Source: PRDV01 sp963710865 (GTDB taxonomy: Bacteria > Babelota > Babeliae > Babelales > Babelaceae). From it: a stretch of DNA of 64,000 nucleotides. Where the stretch lies: contig CAVQBR010000002.1 of NCBI GenBank assembly GCA_963710865.1, forward strand, positions 682,001 to 746,000. The letters run 5' to 3'. Position numbers and translations under genes: made by a program. Below, one piece after another: positions 8,653 to 17,414 of this stretch (the stretch's first letter is position 1; each line of letters begins with the position of its first letter). Under the pieces are notes generated by a model. That model searched no databases, was not told the DNA's origin, and saw only the letters and a program-made list of their open reading frames with translations.

Positions 8653-8681
8653 TTGAAAAAATTTTGTACATGTCTTATAGT
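8653..8681 (+). promoter_or_regulatory. sigma70-like promoter of the truncated regulator gene
   Basis: TTGAAA at 8653-8658 and TATAGT at 8676-8681 are separated by 17 nt. The same -10 context (TTATAGTTAAT) stands in front of the paralogue at 11829. Transcription would start near 8688, which places the first in-frame ATG (8687) upstream of the transcript. Confidence 0.65.
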
Positions 8682-8728
8682 TAATTGTGCATATTTCCCT
8701 GATAAATGAAAACGTGAGCATAATTAAG

Positions 8729-10021
8729 ATGTTTGTTAAGCTTTTCCTAAGTCATTATCTATCTTTTGCTGCGATAGTGCTTTCCTGCTGCTACTGTTTT
8801 TTCATGTTGGGAGTTTGTACGCGCGGTATCTTCAAGGCGCCTGCTCAACAACGTACTCCCTTCGTGTTGTTGCTGATTTTTGTTATTGGGCTACTCTTCA
8901 ACTATTCATGTCATATATTCTCTTTCATTTTGCGCGAAGTTTTAAGCTCTCAAGCGCAGAGCTCTTTGTTTTTATTTGCGTGGTATCTTGCCTGGGGATT
9001 GTACATAACAACCATTCAAGCATTTGCTTTATTTTTTGAATATTTTTATCAGAAGCGTCTTAAACTAAGTATTTCTCGTGCAATTCATGGTCTTATAAAT
9101 ATTGGTCTGTCAGGTCAATTTTTGTATCTTGCATTTGCGCGTACTTACGGGCTGAAAACGTTTCAGTTTGAGGCGACATTAATAAAAGTAGTTTATTGTT
9201 ATTTATTTATTGTCGTTCTACAGCTCCTTTATGGGATCTTTACAGCACCAAAACCTCGCATAATATCCAATCAGATGCGTTATCTGAACGTATTTTTAGT
9301 GGTATACCTGTTGCTTGAATTGGCAATTATCGTAGGTGTAAACATAAACTTATTTGGTGCTTATCTCCATTCATTTGATGCGCTGATTGCCTTATTGGAT
9401 TGCTCTGCAGTATATGCGATGAGCCGGATGTGCTCGCACTTCTTGCGCCAGGACGTTGAATCGAAGGAAAAGTTCAACTTTAGTGCCCAGTTTAAAGATA
9501 TTTTGGAGCAGTTGAGTTATGCTACCACATTGAAGGAGCTTGCTCATCTTTCTCAAACATTTTTTCAGGCTGCTTTTGGGATCCCTCTGAATCGCACCCG
9601 ATTATATTTAAGAAAAATGGAGCAAGACTTTGTGTATTCTAGTATTGCTCATACAACCAACATAGAGCGTTTTATTGGCGAGTTTGAGAATCAGGGAGTT
9701 ACTGAGACATCTAAGCTAATTATTCGCGGTGAAGTTGAGCTTGTCCAGTACTATGAAGGTGACGAGAAAAGCCGGGAACTGCTTGATTTTCTCAGCGAGA
9801 TTAATGCAGAAATATTTCTGCCAATTTTTGAGCGTAATACAATTACAGCCTATATCATTGTTGAGCAAGATGCTCGCCATCAGAAGCTGTTTACTCATAA
9901 GGAACGCGATGAGATGCTTGAATTCGCCACTTATTTAAGTAATGCCATTACTATCTTAAAAAACGGTAAGAGCGAATCTATGCATCAGCACCAGAAAGAA
10001 TTAGCAGAGAAAACTCACTGA
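8729..10021 (+). CDS. seven-TM/GAF sensor, truncated paralogue of the 11829 regulator
   Basis: I take the ATG at 8729 (430 aa). The earlier in-frame ATG at 8687 lies at or before the predicted transcription start, and the alignment with the paralogue at 11829 begins near 8729. Residues 1 to about 245 form about seven membrane helices. A cytoplasmic GAF-like domain follows (about 255-415; FKDILEQLSYATTLKELAHLSQTFFQ). The product stops where the paralogue continues into PAS-like, AAA-like and HTH parts. DNA similarity to the paralogue persists for roughly 70 nt past the stop in a shifted frame, so the truncation is secondary. It may be a decaying gene or a sensor-only protein. Confidence 0.7.
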   Translation: MFVKLFLSHYLSFAAIVLSCCYCFFMLGVCTRGIFKAPAQQRTPFVLLLIFVIGLLFNYSCHIFSFILREVLSSQAQSSLFLFAWYLAWGLYITTIQAFALFFEYFYQKRLKLSISRAIHGLINIGLSGQFLYLAFARTYGLKTFQFEATLIKVVYCYLFIVVLQLLYGIFTAPKPRIISNQMRYLNVFLVVYLLLELAIIVGVNINLFGAYLHSFDALIALLDCSAVYAMSRMCSHFLRQDVESKEKFNFSAQFKDILEQLSYATTLKELAHLSQTFFQAAFGIPLNRTRLYLRKMEQDFVYSSIAHTTNIERFIGEFENQGVTETSKLIIRGEVELVQYYEGDEKSRELLDFLSEINAEIFLPIFERNTITAYIIVEQDARHQKLFTHKERDEMLEFATYLSNAITILKNGKSESMHQHQKELAEKTH

Positions 10022-10152
10022 TAAACGAAATTAATCAGGCTAAATCAATGTATTGATCCGTCATGCACTCAAAAAAATGGGTAAATCTGGGTATCTTACA
10101 GGTTCCTCAATTTACCATGTAAGGTAATTCAAAAGCAGTAACGCAAAATAAA

Positions 10153-10180
10153 AAGAGCTTAGATGTTATTCTAAGCTCTT
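10153..10180 (-). terminator. intrinsic terminator of peptide gene A
   Basis: On the minus strand a perfect 11-bp stem (AAGAGCTTAGA, loop ATAACA, TCTAAGCTCTT) is followed by a T-rich tract. The same stem with one changed base pair terminates peptide gene B (11271-11298), a compensatory change that supports the structure. Confidence 0.85.
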
Positions 10181-10205
10181 AGTCTTATCTCGGATCTAGC
10201 TTGCT

Positions 10206-10349
10206 TTAGATGTGCGGAAAGTACGGAGGTCTTTCCATTTTTGAGAAGCTATGAGCTTCCTTGTTTGCATCGACGCTGACTTTGCCTTGCAGTTGCATCA
10301 TGCTTGTGAAAACCAATACAGCTGCGAGAACGCTAAATAATTTAGCCAT
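10206..10349 (-). CDS. small exported peptide precursor A (47 aa)
   Basis: The product starts MAKLFSVLAAVLVFTSMMQ, a clear signal peptide, with likely cleavage after SVDA near residue 28. The mature part would be about 19 residues ending HSFSKMERPPYFPHI (33-47). The start is preceded by AAAGGAG six bases upstream. A promoter (10419-10446) and a terminator (10153-10180) bracket it, so it is a complete transcription unit. The paralogue at 11324-11461 has an identical 15-residue C-terminus. It points convergently at the sensor gene 8729-10021. The layout is reminiscent of a pheromone or ligand precursor next to its receptor, but that function is inferred and no peptide family is recognised. Confidence 0.8.
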   Translation of the reverse strand: MAKLFSVLAAVLVFTSMMQLQGKVSVDANKEAHSFSKMERPPYFPHI

Positions 10350-10418
10350 TGCTACTCCTTTAGAGTATTAAAATGTTGATACTACAAACTACTACAGTCA
10401 AGGTCAAATTCAACTTTC

Positions 10419-10446
10419 ATTCTATTACACCTTTGGTGAAAGTCAA
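10419..10446 (-). promoter_or_regulatory. promoter of peptide gene A with dyad in the spacer
   Basis: On the minus strand TTGACT (10446-10441) and TAGAAT (10424-10419) are 16 nt apart. The spacer contains the dyad CACC-AAA-GGTG, a possible operator. Gene B has the same promoter hexamers at the same spacing but lacks the dyad. Confidence 0.65.
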
Positions 10447-10908
10447 TGAAAAAGTGAAGAAATTATACCTCGTTTTGAATGATTCAATAAGAATTATTAG
10501 ATATCAAAGATTCTCCCTTTTTCTAGGGGGGGTTTTGTGGTTTAATTGTCAAACAAGAATACAAAAAGGACGGTTACAGATATAAAGTCACCTTAATTCA
10601 CTAGCATTAGGCAGATGAAGGTAGAGGGGGCGGTTCGAGCTAATATTTGTTTAGTTGATAAATCATGGATGGTACCAAATACTACAAAGTTATGCATTGT
10701 TGAAAGTTTTCATAACTTACGGATCATTTGGCAAGAAGATTCTATATTCAAGAAGTATAAGTAAATTGTACTATTCGTAAGCTTAAATAAAAGTGGCATT
10801 CAAGATGATCTATTAAGCAGAATTATGTTTAACAAATTGTTGTTTTGGCCCGGCAATTTTGTATTGTGTCAGAAGCAAGTCTAGCCTATCTTAAGAAAGG
10901 GGAGCGCT
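10447..10908. other. gene-free interval
   Basis: AT-rich, with no supported ORF on either strand. It includes the 5' region of the deleted regulator remnant that begins at 10909. TTGTTTT near 10840 and TATTGT near 10863 could be a weak promoter for that remnant. Confidence 0.3.
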
Positions 10909-11205
10909 ATGCTAGTAAAGACGCCAATGATAAAACGTATTCCGCTGCTGTGTTTTATTGTAGTCCTATTAGGAATAGTGCTTAATGTTGGTTACTATGC
11001 CGGTTCGTTGGTGTTGAATATTAAAGGTGACATACCGCAACTAACATTCATGTGCAGAATTAACTGGTTCTTATATATTAGGACCCCTCAAAGTATGGCT
11101 ATTTTATGGAATAAGTTTAGAAATCAGAATAAAATTGCCGCATTGCTCGGAGTAAACCGATCTTCAGTCAATCGGCGCTGTCAGGAATATAATCTAGTTG
11201 CTTAA
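10909..11205 (+). pseudogene. internally deleted remnant of the seven-TM regulator (98 aa)
   Basis: The first 65 or so residues (IKRIPLLCF...NIKGDIPQLTFMCRINWFLYI) match residues 40-100 of the 903-aa regulator at 11829. They then jump directly to its last 31 residues (PQSMAILWNKFRNQNK...), so about 770 residues have been lost. The 3' part is almost identical at DNA level to 14424-14534. The reading frame is preserved and AAAGGGGAG precedes the start, so a small membrane-tethered helix-turn-helix protein could still be made. I treat it as a remnant because it is so drastically shortened. Confidence 0.7.
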
Positions 11206-11270
11206 AGCATACGCTTGAAAAATTGAGAAGAATGGAGTGTGCGTTTAATGAGAATTTCGAGAAAAACGAA

Positions 11271-11298
11271 AAGAGCTTAGGTTTTAACCTAAGCTCTT
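11271..11298 (-). terminator. intrinsic terminator of peptide gene B
   Basis: The minus strand reads AAGAGCTTAGG, loop TTAAAA, CCTAAGCTCTT and then TTT: a perfect 11-bp stem. Relative to the gene A terminator, one base pair is changed on both arms. Confidence 0.85.
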
Positions 11299-11323
11299 AG
11301 TCCTGTATTAAATCAAGCTTACT

Positions 11324-11461
11324 TTAGATATGCGGAAAGTACGGAGGTCTTTCCATTTTAGAGAAGCTATGAGCTCCCTTGTCCGCATCGACACTGACTT
11401 TACCTTGCATCATGCTGGTGAAAACCAGTACAGCTGCGAGAACGCTAAATAATTTAGCCAT
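11324..11461 (-). CDS. small exported peptide precursor B (45 aa)
   Basis: This is a paralogue of precursor A: the same signal peptide apart from two missing residues, a short DADKGA linker, and the identical C-terminal 15-mer HSFSKMERPPYFPHI at 31-45. AAAGGAG lies six bases before the start. It has its own promoter (11537-11564) and terminator (11271-11298). It converges on the regulator remnant 10909-11205, repeating the order regulator(+)/peptide(-) of module A. Conservation of the C-terminus while linker and signal peptide drift suggests that the C-terminus is the functional part. Confidence 0.8.
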   Translation of the reverse strand: MAKLFSVLAAVLVFTSMMQGKVSVDADKGAHSFSKMERPPYFPHI

Positions 11462-11536
11462 TGCTACTCCTTTGAGAGTATAAAGAGTTGATACTACTAA
11501 CCACTACGGTCTCTGTTAATTTCAATTTCATAATTC

Positions 11537-11564
11537 ATTCTAGTACAGTTAAAATGAATGTCAA
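11537..11564 (-). promoter_or_regulatory. promoter of peptide gene B
   Basis: Minus strand TTGACA (11564-11559), 16-nt spacer, TAGAAT (11542-11537), followed by GAA as in gene A. The -35 is a perfect consensus. Confidence 0.65.
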
Positions 11565-11763
11565 TACAAAAGTACAAGAAAACTATGCTCATATCATTGA
11601 TTTAAAAACAGTATCTTGCAAGCGGGATCACTCGCTTTTCAGATGGAAAAGATTAAGTGAGAAGAGCTTGGTATCAAAGCCTCATTGTTTTGTTGTGATC
11701 GATCAGTGTGAATTTTTTGAAAACAACTTATTTAATTTATTGCGTTGACGTTCTGATTGGCAA

Positions 11764-11792
11764 TTGATTATCTTGTGAGAATGGTTTATAGT
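11764..11792 (+). promoter_or_regulatory. sigma70-like promoter of the full-length regulator
   Basis: TTGATT (11764-11769), 17-nt spacer, TATAGT (11787-11792), followed by TAAT as in the paralogous promoter at 8653. The leader to the ATG at 11829 is about 30 nt. Confidence 0.7.
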
Positions 11793-11828
11793 TAATAAGA
11801 ATACTTACACGCTAATACATAGGAAAGT

Positions 11829-14540
11829 ATGTCTGGAGTAACTGATTTATTTTTCGAGCTTTTCCGCAACAATTATCTTTTGCTCATGATCATGGTTGTA
11901 TCGTGGAGCTCTAACCTCTTTGTTTTGGGTTTTTGTACAAAGTATCTTTTTAAGGCAGCCGCGGCAAAACGTATACCTTTACTCTGTTTTACTTTATTTC
12001 TTATAGGAATCTTGCTTAACAATAGTTGTTATACGATACGATTTGTTACTCGGCTTATAATGGGCATAAAAGGTGAGATACCCGAGTTAACCTTTTTATG
12101 TAGGGTTAATTGGGGGTTGTATATTAGCACGTATCAGGCACTCGCACTTTTTTTCGAGTGTCTCCATCGGCGAAGTTTGAAGGTTACGACGTATCACATA
12201 TTCCATGGCCTTATTAATCTTGGTCTCTCTTTTGCGTTTTTATATCTTGCTTTCTTTAAATATGGAGTGTCGTCTGCAAGTGATGAAACGCTTCCTTTTG
12301 AGCTCGGTCTTATTAACGCTGTCTACGTCTATTTGCCTATACTATTTGCGCATCTCTATTATAGGACGTTCCTTAAATCTCAGATTCACGAAGTACCGCG
12401 TATTTTGAAAAATCAGTTGCACTACTTGAGAAATTTCTTCATAGCCTATTTATTGCTTGAAACCGTAAATAACAGTATTACGCAGCCGGTTCTCTTTGGT
12501 AGCTACCGTTATGCTATTGTCGCATTAACAACTTTGATCGGAAGTTATGCCATATTTTTCTCCTGCAAGCGATTGTTGGGCCTGCGTTTCTTAAACTTAC
12601 GCGAGGATGTAGAATCGAAGGAAAAGTTCAATTTTATTGTCCAGTTTAAAGATATTTTAGAGCAGCTGAGTTATGCTACCGCATTGAAGGAACTTGCTCA
12701 TCTTTCTCAAACATTTTTCCAAGCTGCTTTTGCGATCTCTCTCGGTCGTACTCGATTGTATTTACGAAAAATGGATCAAGAACAAGATTTTGGATATTAT
12801 GATATTGCGAATGTGACCAGCAATGTAGAGAATTTTATTGGTAAGTCTGAGAACCAGGCTATTACTGAGGCTTTAAAGACATCTAAAATATTTATTCGAG
12901 ATGAAATTGAGTTTACTCAATATTATGAAGGAGACCGCACAAGCAAAGAGATTCTTCAGTTTCTGAGTGTTATTAATGCTGAAATATTTCTACCTATCTT
13001 TGAACGTAATACAATTACAGCTTATATCATTGTTGAGCAGGATGCTCGCCCTCAGAAGCTGTTTACTAACAAGGAACGGGATGAAATGCTCGTATTTACC
13101 AGTTATTTAAGTAATATTATTAATATCTTGAAATACAGTAATATCGAGGCTATGCACCAACGCCAGAAGGAATTAACGGAAGAGCTGTATCATAAGCATC
13201 AAGAAATTAATCAGTATAAGGAATGTATTCGTTCATTCATGCGCTCGAATAAAGAACGTAAAACAGGTATTGTCTTTTACAAGCATCGCAAATTTACCGT
13301 TGCAAATGAAGCCGCACAGCAGCTTATTGGTATAGATTTGAATGCTAATGCTGGTCATGCACTGACGCTCGCATGTAAATCGGTAGCGCGGCGAGTGCAA
13401 GAGTACAAATTATCTCAGACAGCCTTTGCGCATGATAGTGCAGGAAATAGAATTATTATTGCGGGTATACCAAGCCTTGAGGAGCATGCGACTATTTTAC
13501 TGATCTCCTATCCTGAAATATCTGATATCATGAAGTCGCAGTTTGATCAGCTTAAGGATCCTTCAGCCTGGGATTATGTATTATACCTAGAAACTACACA
13601 ATCTGGTCAGCTTATTAATCAACTCATGCCTGGAACAGGAGAAAAGCTGCTTAATTATAAAATAAACCTGCTCGCGACTGCGTTGAGCAAAAAGGCAACA
13701 CTCTTAGATATGGCAGAAGAAGATCTTCTATCAACGGTTGAGATATTGCATAGCATTAGCTTGCGTCAATCACTTACCGTGATGAAGTTGTCGCACCCTG
13801 AGAAGCATGAAGAATTTGCTATAAAGCTCTTTGGACTCAATCCTCTTATGCAAAAAGAGTCAGAGCCAGCTCTTCTTGAAAAGCTTGATAATACCGGTAC
13901 GCTCTTTATTCAAAATATCGAATACTTAAGTCTTGAAACTCAGAACTATCTTGGAGAGTTTATAGCGTACGGATTCTTTCACCGGTATAAAAGTGATCAT
14001 AAAACATTTAGCAATGTGCGGATTATCTGTTCTTCATCAAAGGATCTTAATGCGCTTGTTCTTGAGGGGAAATTTTCTAAGACCTTATTGAATGAGCTTC
14101 AAAAAACCTCATTGAAGATGCCATCATTCTCAACACTCTCTGAATCAGAAATTGATGCCCTTGCTCAAGGCTTTGCTGAACAGATGACCCTGAATGACAC
14201 AACCTACAAAAATCTTCTTGCCTTGACAGAGAAGGATAAGATGAGACTCCTTGCTAATCGCCCCTTAAGCTTGCATGAGTTTCGAGAAAAGATCCATCAG
14301 CTCCTTATTACAAAGTCGGTCAGAAATAACATTGAAGATGTTACCGAATTTGATCCAGCCTACAATGTATCAGATCCTGATATAGCCCGTGCAGTGCGAC
14401 TCGGTAAAAAGGCATTGCAAGACCCTCAAAGTATGGCTATTTTATGGAATAAGTTTAGAAATCAGAATAAAATTGCCACATTGCTTGGAGTAAACCGATC
14501 TTCAGTCAATCGGCGCTGTCAGGAATATAATCTGAAGTAA
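11829..14540 (+). CDS. seven-TM/GAF membrane regulator with degenerate sigma54-activator module and Fis-type HTH
   Basis: This 903-aa protein has about seven membrane helices (residues 1-255), then a GAF-like domain (about 265-440), a helical linker, and a PAS-like part (about 470-560). A region at about 660-790 resembles the second half of NtrC-type AAA+ domains (NTGTLFIQNIEYLSLETQNYL, then FSNVRIICSSSKDL). No Walker A (GESGTGKE-like) or GAFTGA loop is visible. The last 30 residues are a Fis-like helix-turn-helix (NKIATLLGVNRSSVNRRCQEYN). It probably binds DNA while membrane-tethered, without ATP-driven activation of sigma54. AGGAAAG precedes the start. Upstream lie a truncated paralogue, a deleted remnant and two exported peptide genes, so sensing of those peptides is an attractive but unproved role. 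Confidence 0.75.
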   Translation: MSGVTDLFFELFRNNYLLLMIMVVSWSSNLFVLGFCTKYLFKAAAAKRIPLLCFTLFLIGILLNNSCYTIRFVTRLIMGIKGEIPELTFLCRVNWGLYISTYQALALFFECLHRRSLKVTTYHIFHGLINLGLSFAFLYLAFFKYGVSSASDETLPFELGLINAVYVYLPILFAHLYYRTFLKSQIHEVPRILKNQLHYLRNFFIAYLLLETVNNSITQPVLFGSYRYAIVALTTLIGSYAIFFSCKRLLGLRFLNLREDVESKEKFNFIVQFKDILEQLSYATALKELAHLSQTFFQAAFAISLGRTRLYLRKMDQEQDFGYYDIANVTSNVENFIGKSENQAITEALKTSKIFIRDEIEFTQYYEGDRTSKEILQFLSVINAEIFLPIFERNTITAYIIVEQDARPQKLFTNKERDEMLVFTSYLSNIINILKYSNIEAMHQRQKELTEELYHKHQEINQYKECIRSFMRSNKERKTGIVFYKHRKFTVANEAAQQLIGIDLNANAGHALTLACKSVARRVQEYKLSQTAFAHDSAGNRIIIAGIPSLEEHATILLISYPEISDIMKSQFDQLKDPSAWDYVLYLETTQSGQLINQLMPGTGEKLLNYKINLLATALSKKATLLDMAEEDLLSTVEILHSISLRQSLTVMKLSHPEKHEEFAIKLFGLNPLMQKESEPALLEKLDNTGTLFIQNIEYLSLETQNYLGEFIAYGFFHRYKSDHKTFSNVRIICSSSKDLNALVLEGKFSKTLLNELQKTSLKMPSFSTLSESEIDALAQGFAEQMTLNDTTYKNLLALTEKDKMRLLANRPLSLHEFREKIHQLLITKSVRNNIEDVTEFDPAYNVSDPDIARAVRLGKKALQDPQSMAILWNKFRNQNKIATLLGVNRSSVNRRCQEYNLK

Positions 14541-14638
14541 ACTGATCTTCAAGCTAAGGCAGGCAGAAGAGTGCCCTTCGATGCTGAAGCATTAATCGAC
14601 TTTTCTGAGCCAGGTTAATCACATTAGAAATTTCTAGC

Positions 14639-14667
14639 TTTCAATAATCTGTAAATTTTGTTATACT
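14639..14667 (+). promoter_or_regulatory. sigma70-like promoter of polA
   Basis: TTTCAA (14639-14644), 17-nt spacer, TATACT (14662-14667). The leader to the ATG at 14697 is about 23 nt and contains GGGGAAA as the ribosome binding site. Confidence 0.5.
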
Positions 14668-14696
14668 AGATAACACATTCTATTACTGGGGAAATT

Positions 14697-17414
14697 ATGA
14701 ATCAAGAAGCAAAACAAACTACTATTGAACGTATGGCTTACCGTGATGATGTCTTTATCATCGATGGATCTTCATTTTTATATAGAGCATATTATAGTAT
14801 TCGAGCATTAACAACGAGGACAGGTATCCCAGTCAATGCAGTATATGGCTTTTGCCGTATGATACGAAAGCTGGTAGATACGTATAATCCTCAGTATCTG
14901 GTCCTTGTTTGGGATAGTAAGGGTAAGACTGTCCGACATGAGATCTATGAAGATTATAAAAAAACTCGACAGGCTGCACCCAACGACTTATTTCAACAGA
15001 AGGAGTTAATTCAAGAGTTTGCAGATATAGTAGGTATCAAGCAGCTTGCTACTCCTGCTATAGAAGCTGATGATCTTATGTACTCCGTAGCGAAGGAGCT
15101 TTCGCTGCAGTCACAGCGTTCTATTTTAGTAACGTCCGATAAGGATTTAGGGCAAGCTCTTGGCGAGTATGTGACGATCTTAGATCCCTTTAAGGATGCA
15201 TTTGTAACACGGCGGTCTCTTGAAGAGAAGGTAGGATTCTCATTGGATAAACTGCCTTTCTATTATGCACTTGTGGGTGATAGTTCTGATAACATCCCCG
15301 GGGTTGCTGGTATTGGGCCAAAGGGAGCGCAAGGGCTGGTACAGCAGTTTTCATCCCTGCAGGATCTCTATGATCATTTGGATCAGGTACCTTCAGAGCG
15401 GACTCGGTTATTGTTAACACAGTCGAAAGCTAATGCCTTTTTAAGTGAGCAGCTTTTTACCTTGCGGACCTATGAAACCTATGCAACTCGAGAGAGCTTT
15501 CAATTTAGCGAATCCGACTGGGAAAAAGCCTATCCTTTCTTTCAAAAATTAGAATTTAAGAGTTTTTTGAAAGGTGCAGAATCTCTTCCAGCGGCCTCGG
15601 AAGTGACCTTGCCGCAGAAGTATACGTTTGTACTCGTTGATACGGGTGAGATGTTGGCCGAGGTATGTAATCAAATACGAAAGGCTGGACATTGCGCGAT
15701 CGACACTGAAACGACTGGATTAAACCCGAGAGAGTCTCAGCTCGTAGGCATTTCAGTCTGCGTTGAAGAGGGAACTGCCTATTATATCCCTTTTGGACAT
15801 ATAACGATTGAAAAACAGATTTCAAGAGAGCTCGTATTTGCGTTGCTGCGACCATTGTTTGAAGATCCTTCTATCAAGAAATATTTGCATCATGCAAAGT
15901 TTGATGCTCTCATGCTTTCGTACGCAGGCATTTCGCTCAAAGGCATCAGTTTTGATACGATGATAGCTGCAAGTCTCATTGTAGAAGAGGGGCAAGGTAA
16001 AGGATTGAAAGCTCTTTCTGAATACTATTTACAGGAACCTATGACTTCGTTTGCTGAGATGGTAAAAAAGCATAAGTATAAGAACTTTTCATTTGTACCG
16101 CTGGGCCTCGCGACCGATTATGCTGCTGCCGATGCTCATCAAACCTTTAGACTGGTGAGGCTTTTTGAAAAAGAGTTACATGATCGAGGATTATACGACC
16201 TTTTTACGGGCCTTGAAATGAGGCTGATGCAGATTTTACAAGAGATGGAACTGACGGGAATAGCTCTCGATACTCATGAGTTGGCATCGATTAATACGGT
16301 GGTAACTCGTCAAATACAGGGTCTTGAAGTAGAGATAAAAGAACTGCTGGGTCCTGAGTATGCTCAGATAAACTTACAGTCACCAAAGCAGATTGAGGAA
16401 CTTTTGTTCGTACGCTTACAACTGCCGGTAATTAAGAAAACAACCTCCCGTGGTGCATATTCAACTGACCAAGAAGTGCTTATGGCTCTTGCTCAGCTTC
16501 ACCCTGTTCCGGCGCTTATTATGAAGCACCGCGAGCTCACTAAGTTGAAGAGTACCTACTTAGATGCTTTAGCAGAGTGCGTCTATGAGGGTCGTGTCCA
16601 TACGACTTTTAATCAGACGCTCGTAGCTACGGGGAGGCTTGCAAGTTCAGATCCGAATCTCCAAAATATTCCCGTAGATCAGTTTGCACTGCGAGGGGTA
16701 TTTAAACCAAAACCGGGGTACGTATACCTTTCCGCCGATTATTCACAGATTGAGCTGCGTGTTCTTGCTTATCTTTCACAAGATGAAACGCTTATCCAAG
16801 CATTTGCTGAAAAAAGAGATATTCATGCTTTGACCGCAGCAGGACTGTTTAAGGTGCCGCTCGATCAGGTTACCCATGAACAGCGACAGCTGGGAAAGCG
16901 TATCAATTTTAGTATTTTATATGGGCTTACCGCTCATGGTCTTTCGAAAGACCTGGGTATCAGCCATAGTTTGGCAAAGACCTATATTGAAAACTATATG
17001 GCACAGTACCCTGGGGTTGTAGCCTGGATGGACAGTGTTATTGAAACAACAAAAGAAAAAGGATACGTAGAAACTTTCTGGGGACGCAGGCGTGCCTTGC
17101 CAGGTATCTATGAACGAAATAAAACACTCTTTGACCAGGCTAAGCGGTATGCTATTAATACGGTAGCACAGGGTACTGCAGCTGAGATTATGAAGTGGGG
17201 AATGATGCACCTTGATGATGTGCTAACAAAACAGAGCTCTCCTGCCCGTATGATCCTCCAGATTCATGACGAACTGTTACTTGAAGTTCCTCGGGAAGAT
17301 GCTGTGGCGCTTGAGCAGCTGGTAACTCAGGTGCTTGAGCGGGTTGTAGAGTGGAATGTGCCGCTTGTAGTAACAACGCGCACGGGTAACTCATGGCAAG
17401 AGGTTACCAAGTGA
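14697..17414 (+). CDS. polA: DNA polymerase I
   Basis: This 905-aa repair and Okazaki-fragment processing polymerase has all three domains. The 5'-3' exonuclease (about 17-300) shows FIIDGSSFLYRAYY, EADDLMYSVA and GDSSDNIPGVAGIGPKGA. The 3'-5' proofreading domain has DTETTGLNP, the HHAKFDALML motif and YAAADAHQT intact, so proofreading is probably active. The polymerase has DYSQIELRVLAYLS, the O-helix KRINFSILYGLTAHGLS, and QIHDELLLEVP. The 3' end overlaps the convergent LigD-like polymerase gene by 11 bp. Confidence 0.97.
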   Translation: MNQEAKQTTIERMAYRDDVFIIDGSSFLYRAYYSIRALTTRTGIPVNAVYGFCRMIRKLVDTYNPQYLVLVWDSKGKTVRHEIYEDYKKTRQAAPNDLFQQKELIQEFADIVGIKQLATPAIEADDLMYSVAKELSLQSQRSILVTSDKDLGQALGEYVTILDPFKDAFVTRRSLEEKVGFSLDKLPFYYALVGDSSDNIPGVAGIGPKGAQGLVQQFSSLQDLYDHLDQVPSERTRLLLTQSKANAFLSEQLFTLRTYETYATRESFQFSESDWEKAYPFFQKLEFKSFLKGAESLPAASEVTLPQKYTFVLVDTGEMLAEVCNQIRKAGHCAIDTETTGLNPRESQLVGISVCVEEGTAYYIPFGHITIEKQISRELVFALLRPLFEDPSIKKYLHHAKFDALMLSYAGISLKGISFDTMIAASLIVEEGQGKGLKALSEYYLQEPMTSFAEMVKKHKYKNFSFVPLGLATDYAAADAHQTFRLVRLFEKELHDRGLYDLFTGLEMRLMQILQEMELTGIALDTHELASINTVVTRQIQGLEVEIKELLGPEYAQINLQSPKQIEELLFVRLQLPVIKKTTSRGAYSTDQEVLMALAQLHPVPALIMKHRELTKLKSTYLDALAECVYEGRVHTTFNQTLVATGRLASSDPNLQNIPVDQFALRGVFKPKPGYVYLSADYSQIELRVLAYLSQDETLIQAFAEKRDIHALTAAGLFKVPLDQVTHEQRQLGKRINFSILYGLTAHGLSKDLGISHSLAKTYIENYMAQYPGVVAWMDSVIETTKEKGYVETFWGRRRALPGIYERNKTLFDQAKRYAINTVAQGTAAEIMKWGMMHLDDVLTKQSSPARMILQIHDELLLEVPREDAVALEQLVTQVLERVVEWNVPLVVTTRTGNSWQEVTK

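Noticed and set aside
10373..10585. 70-codon and 86-codon plus-strand frames (also 11488-11748) upstream of the peptide genes
   Set aside because: They overlap the promoters and leaders of the minus-strand peptide genes and show no start signals; their partial similarity reflects duplication of those promoters.
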